DNA from: JAVKSL01 sp050744225
GTDB taxonomy: Bacteria > Actinomycetota > Acidimicrobiia > Acidimicrobiales > JAJPHD01
Assembly: GCA_050744225.1 (NCBI GenBank)
Contig: JBOGGT010000119.1
Location: forward strand, 1-7,553
Reading direction: 5' to 3'
DNA: 7,553 bases
A program made the translations under genes and the position numbers. The notes beneath the pieces are model-generated. The model ran no database searches and had not been told where the DNA came from. It worked only from the letters and a program-made list of their open reading frames with translations. Positions 6,093-7,553 of this stretch are shown piece after piece. Numbering within the stretch: the stretch's first letter is position 1; every line of letters starts with the position of its first letter.

Positions 6093-7214
6093 TCAGGCGA
6101 CCTCCGCCAGAGCCAATGCCCTGCGGATCGATGCCTGGAAAACAGCCCGCCCGCGCGCCACGCTCAGCTCCGCCAGCCGCTGGGTCCGGCCGAGCTCCAA
6201 GTCACGGCGCAGCCCGGCATCACTCAGCACCCGGTGCAGCGCAACCGAAACGGTGAGCGGGTCCTTGGCCGGGATCAGGACCCCTGCCGATCCCAGGGTC
6301 TCAGGGACTGCGGCCGCCCCAAACGCCACGATGGGGAGTGCGTAGCCCATGGCCTCCAGCAGCGGCAGACAGAACCCCTCGTGGTCGGACAGGCACACGA
6401 ACACGTCCGCCCCGTGGTAATAAGCCGCGAGGTCCGCCGGACCCACCGATCCAGCCAGGTCTACCGCGTCACCGAGCCCGAGCCGCTGGATCAGCGCCCG
6501 CAATGCACGGTAGTAATTCCACGAGGCTGCGGTCCCGACCAGATGGAGCCGCGCACGCGGGTCGTAGAGACGGCGGTAGACGGCAAGGGCGCGTACCAGG
6601 TCGTGTTGAGCCTTGTTCGGCACCAGCCTCCCGACGAACAGCAGGGCGGCCCCCCCGTTGGCCCGAGCCCGGGTCAATCTGAGCATGGTCGCCGCATCCG
6701 GGTTCACGACCTCGCCTTCGGGGTCCAGCTGGATCGGGGCGACCGAAGTTGAGCCGTAGCCTGCGGCGACGAGCTCGGCCTGGTTGTACGACGAGTCGGC
6801 CACCGCGTGCAGGGTTACCGGGGCAAGCTGTGCCAGCTGCCGGCGACCCTCCTCCAGCTCGGCGCACCTGGACGGCTCCCAACGGACCAGGCTGGAGACC
6901 GGGGTGATGTTGTGGAAGTTGACCAGCTTGGGCTCCGGGCGCTCCAGCACGTAGTCGGCCACCCGGCTCCCGATCGACGCGTGGTAGAGCAACAACTCCA
7001 CCCCCCCGTGGGCGTGCCCGCGGGCATGCCCGGCGAAGGTGTTGAAGGGCAGCGCGAGGCCGGCCAGCTCAGGGTGAACCAGGTCGGCGTAGATCTGCGA
7101 GCGCAGGCCCATACCTCGCAGGGTGGCCTGCACCGAGAGGGTGTGAGTGCCGATCGCGTCACGCGGGGCCAGCGATGGAAGGAACTGGTGGATGGCGGCG
7201 ACCCTCATGGGCAT
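6093..7214 (-). CDS. Family 4 (GT-B) glycosyltransferase, first in the run
   Basis: This 373-residue protein is a probable retaining NDP-sugar glycosyltransferase working on the lipid-linked glycan at the cytoplasmic face of the membrane. The N-terminal domain opens RVAAIHQFLPSLAPRDAIGTH. The linker region contains NFHNITP (99-105) and ADSSYNQAELVAAGY. The donor domain has FVGRLVPNKAQHDLV (193-207), YDPRARLHLVG and the EX7E motif EGFCLPLLE (Glu279 and Glu287), then AVPETL. It is a tandem paralogue of the next gene, with the strongest identity in the donor domain, which suggests duplication and possibly related sugar donors. Two ATG codons are possible (7214 and 7208). The first lies 4 nt after GAGGG, the second 10 nt after it, so the start is uncertain by two codons. 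The gene follows the MT2 stop by 7 nt, and its ribosome-binding sequence overlaps that stop. Confidence 0.91.
   Translation of the reverse strand: MPMRVAAIHQFLPSLAPRDAIGTHTLSVQATLRGMGLRSQIYADLVHPELAGLALPFNTFAGHARGHAHGGVELLLYHASIGSRVADYVLERPEPKLVNFHNITPVSSLVRWEPSRCAELEEGRRQLAQLAPVTLHAVADSSYNQAELVAAGYGSTSVAPIQLDPEGEVVNPDAATMLRLTRARANGGAALLFVGRLVPNKAQHDLVRALAVYRRLYDPRARLHLVGTAASWNYYRALRALIQRLGLGDAVDLAGSVGPADLAAYYHGADVFVCLSDHEGFCLPLLEAMGYALPIVAFGAAAVPETLGSAGVLIPAKDPLTVSVALHRVLSDAGLRRDLELGRTQRLAELSVARGRAVFQASIRRALALAEVA
6101..6105 (-). promoter_or_regulatory. Ribosome-binding site supporting the upstream GTG start of the second glycosyltransferase
   Basis: On the coding strand this is GGAGG, 9 nt before the GTG at 6091 and inside the last codons of the preceding glycosyltransferase gene. 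It is the best ribosome-binding sequence near any candidate start of this gene and is the main reason for including the repeat-rich extension in the protein. Confidence 0.6.
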
Positions 7215-7221
7215 GCGGCCC

Positions 7222-7553
7222 TCAACGGCGCAGGGCCGAGATGGCGAATGACCGACAGTCGGTTTCGAAGCGGGTCACCTCGAAGCCAGCAGACCCGAGC
7301 AGGTGCGCCCAGGTTTGTGAGTGCAGGGGCCGCCCCCCCGCCAGGTCAATCGCGGGGGTGGCGGGTATCTCGTCCCACGCCTCGGGGGTGGTCGAGAAAA
7401 GGATCAGCCTGGCCTTTGACGCCAGCCTCTCGCGGGCCAGCGCGGCGAGCGTCCGCAGCTGGGCTGGCGGAAACCGTTCCACGCAACCCGACAGGACCAG
7501 CCCCCCGAGCCCGCCCAGACTCACCGCCCGCAGGTGGGAAACGGCGTCCTCGC
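7222..7553 (-). CDS. Methyltransferase-like protein, C-terminal part only (MT2), cut by the window edge
   Basis: The reading frame stays open to the right edge, so only the last 109 codons are visible; the first complete codons read EDAVSHLRAV. An in-frame GTG at 7522-7524 is very unlikely to be the true start, because similarity to MT1 continues upstream of it. Matching landmarks are LGGLVLSGCVERF (MT1: LGGLVLFGCVDRM) and GGRPLHSQTWAHLLGSAGF (MT1: GRPLHPETWAWLLASEGL). These correspond to the motif IV region and the C-terminal hallmark of polysaccharide-linked SAM methyltransferases. The SAM-binding motif I is outside the window, so catalytic competence cannot be judged. It ends sooner after the hallmark than MT1 does, without MT1's long C-terminal tail. 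It lies directly upstream of the glycosyltransferases and is probably co-transcribed with them. Confidence 0.8.
   Translation of the reverse strand, partial: EDAVSHLRAVSLGGLGGLVLSGCVERFPPAQLRTLAALARERLASKARLILFSTTPEAWDEIPATPAIDLAGGRPLHSQTWAHLLGSAGFEVTRFETDCRSFAISALRR

Noticed and set aside
4994..6256. A 420-codon open frame on the plus strand opposite the second glycosyltransferase.
   Set aside because: Its product has biased, low-complexity composition with no recognisable domain. The opposite strand encodes a clear GT4 enzyme with intact motifs. Long antisense frames are expected in GC-rich DNA.
5907..6752. A 281-codon plus-strand open frame spanning the junction of two glycosyltransferase genes.
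   Set aside because: It crosses a tightly coupled minus-strand junction, has no recognisable features and includes the repeat region read in reverse.
7222..7524. A complete 100-residue protein starting at the GTG at 7522-7524.
   Set aside because: The frame is open to the window edge and similarity to MT1 continues upstream of the GTG, so this is the tail of a longer gene.

Overview
The window is GC-rich by eye, uses GTG as well as ATG starts, and is packed with genes that all lie on the minus strand. It looks like part of a cell-surface polysaccharide locus from a high-GC actinobacterium. The exporter and glycosyltransferase sequences remind me of Acidimicrobiia-type Actinomycetota, but that placement is a low-confidence inference. 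I see no tRNA, rRNA, CRISPR array, transposase or phage gene, and no gap longer than about 60 bases between genes.

In transcription order (right to left) the layout is: the C-terminal 109 codons of a SAM-methyltransferase-like protein cut by the right edge (MT2); three family-4 (GT-B fold) glycosyltransferases, of which the first two are tandem paralogues; an ABC-2 type polysaccharide export permease (Wzm type); its ATPase with an extra C-terminal Wzt-like polysaccharide-recognition domain; and a second methyltransferase-like protein (MT1), a paralogue of MT2. Several junctions are coupled: 7 nt, 1 nt, 3 nt, and a 4-nt ATGA overlap at the end. Two short gaps (4820-4879 and 3604-3652) break the run. 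The first contains an imperfect palindrome. The second is an AT-rich island that may hold an internal promoter for the exporter genes.

Taken together, the glycosyltransferases would build a glycan on a carrier lipid at the cytoplasmic face of the membrane, a methyltransferase may modify it, and Wzm/Wzt would export it. The domain-bearing Wzt followed directly by a methyltransferase recalls O-antigen systems in which a modified chain end is read by the Wzt C-terminal domain before export. Here that is inference. No priming transferase, polymerase or ligase is visible.

The most unusual structure is a set of in-frame tandem repeats in three of the seven genes: in the middle of MT1, at the C-terminus of Wzt, and at the N-terminus of the second glycosyltransferase. 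Every unit length is a multiple of three (15, 18, 21, 24 and 33 bp), so copy-number change would alter protein length without breaking the frame. MT1 also has a degenerate SAM-binding motif I.
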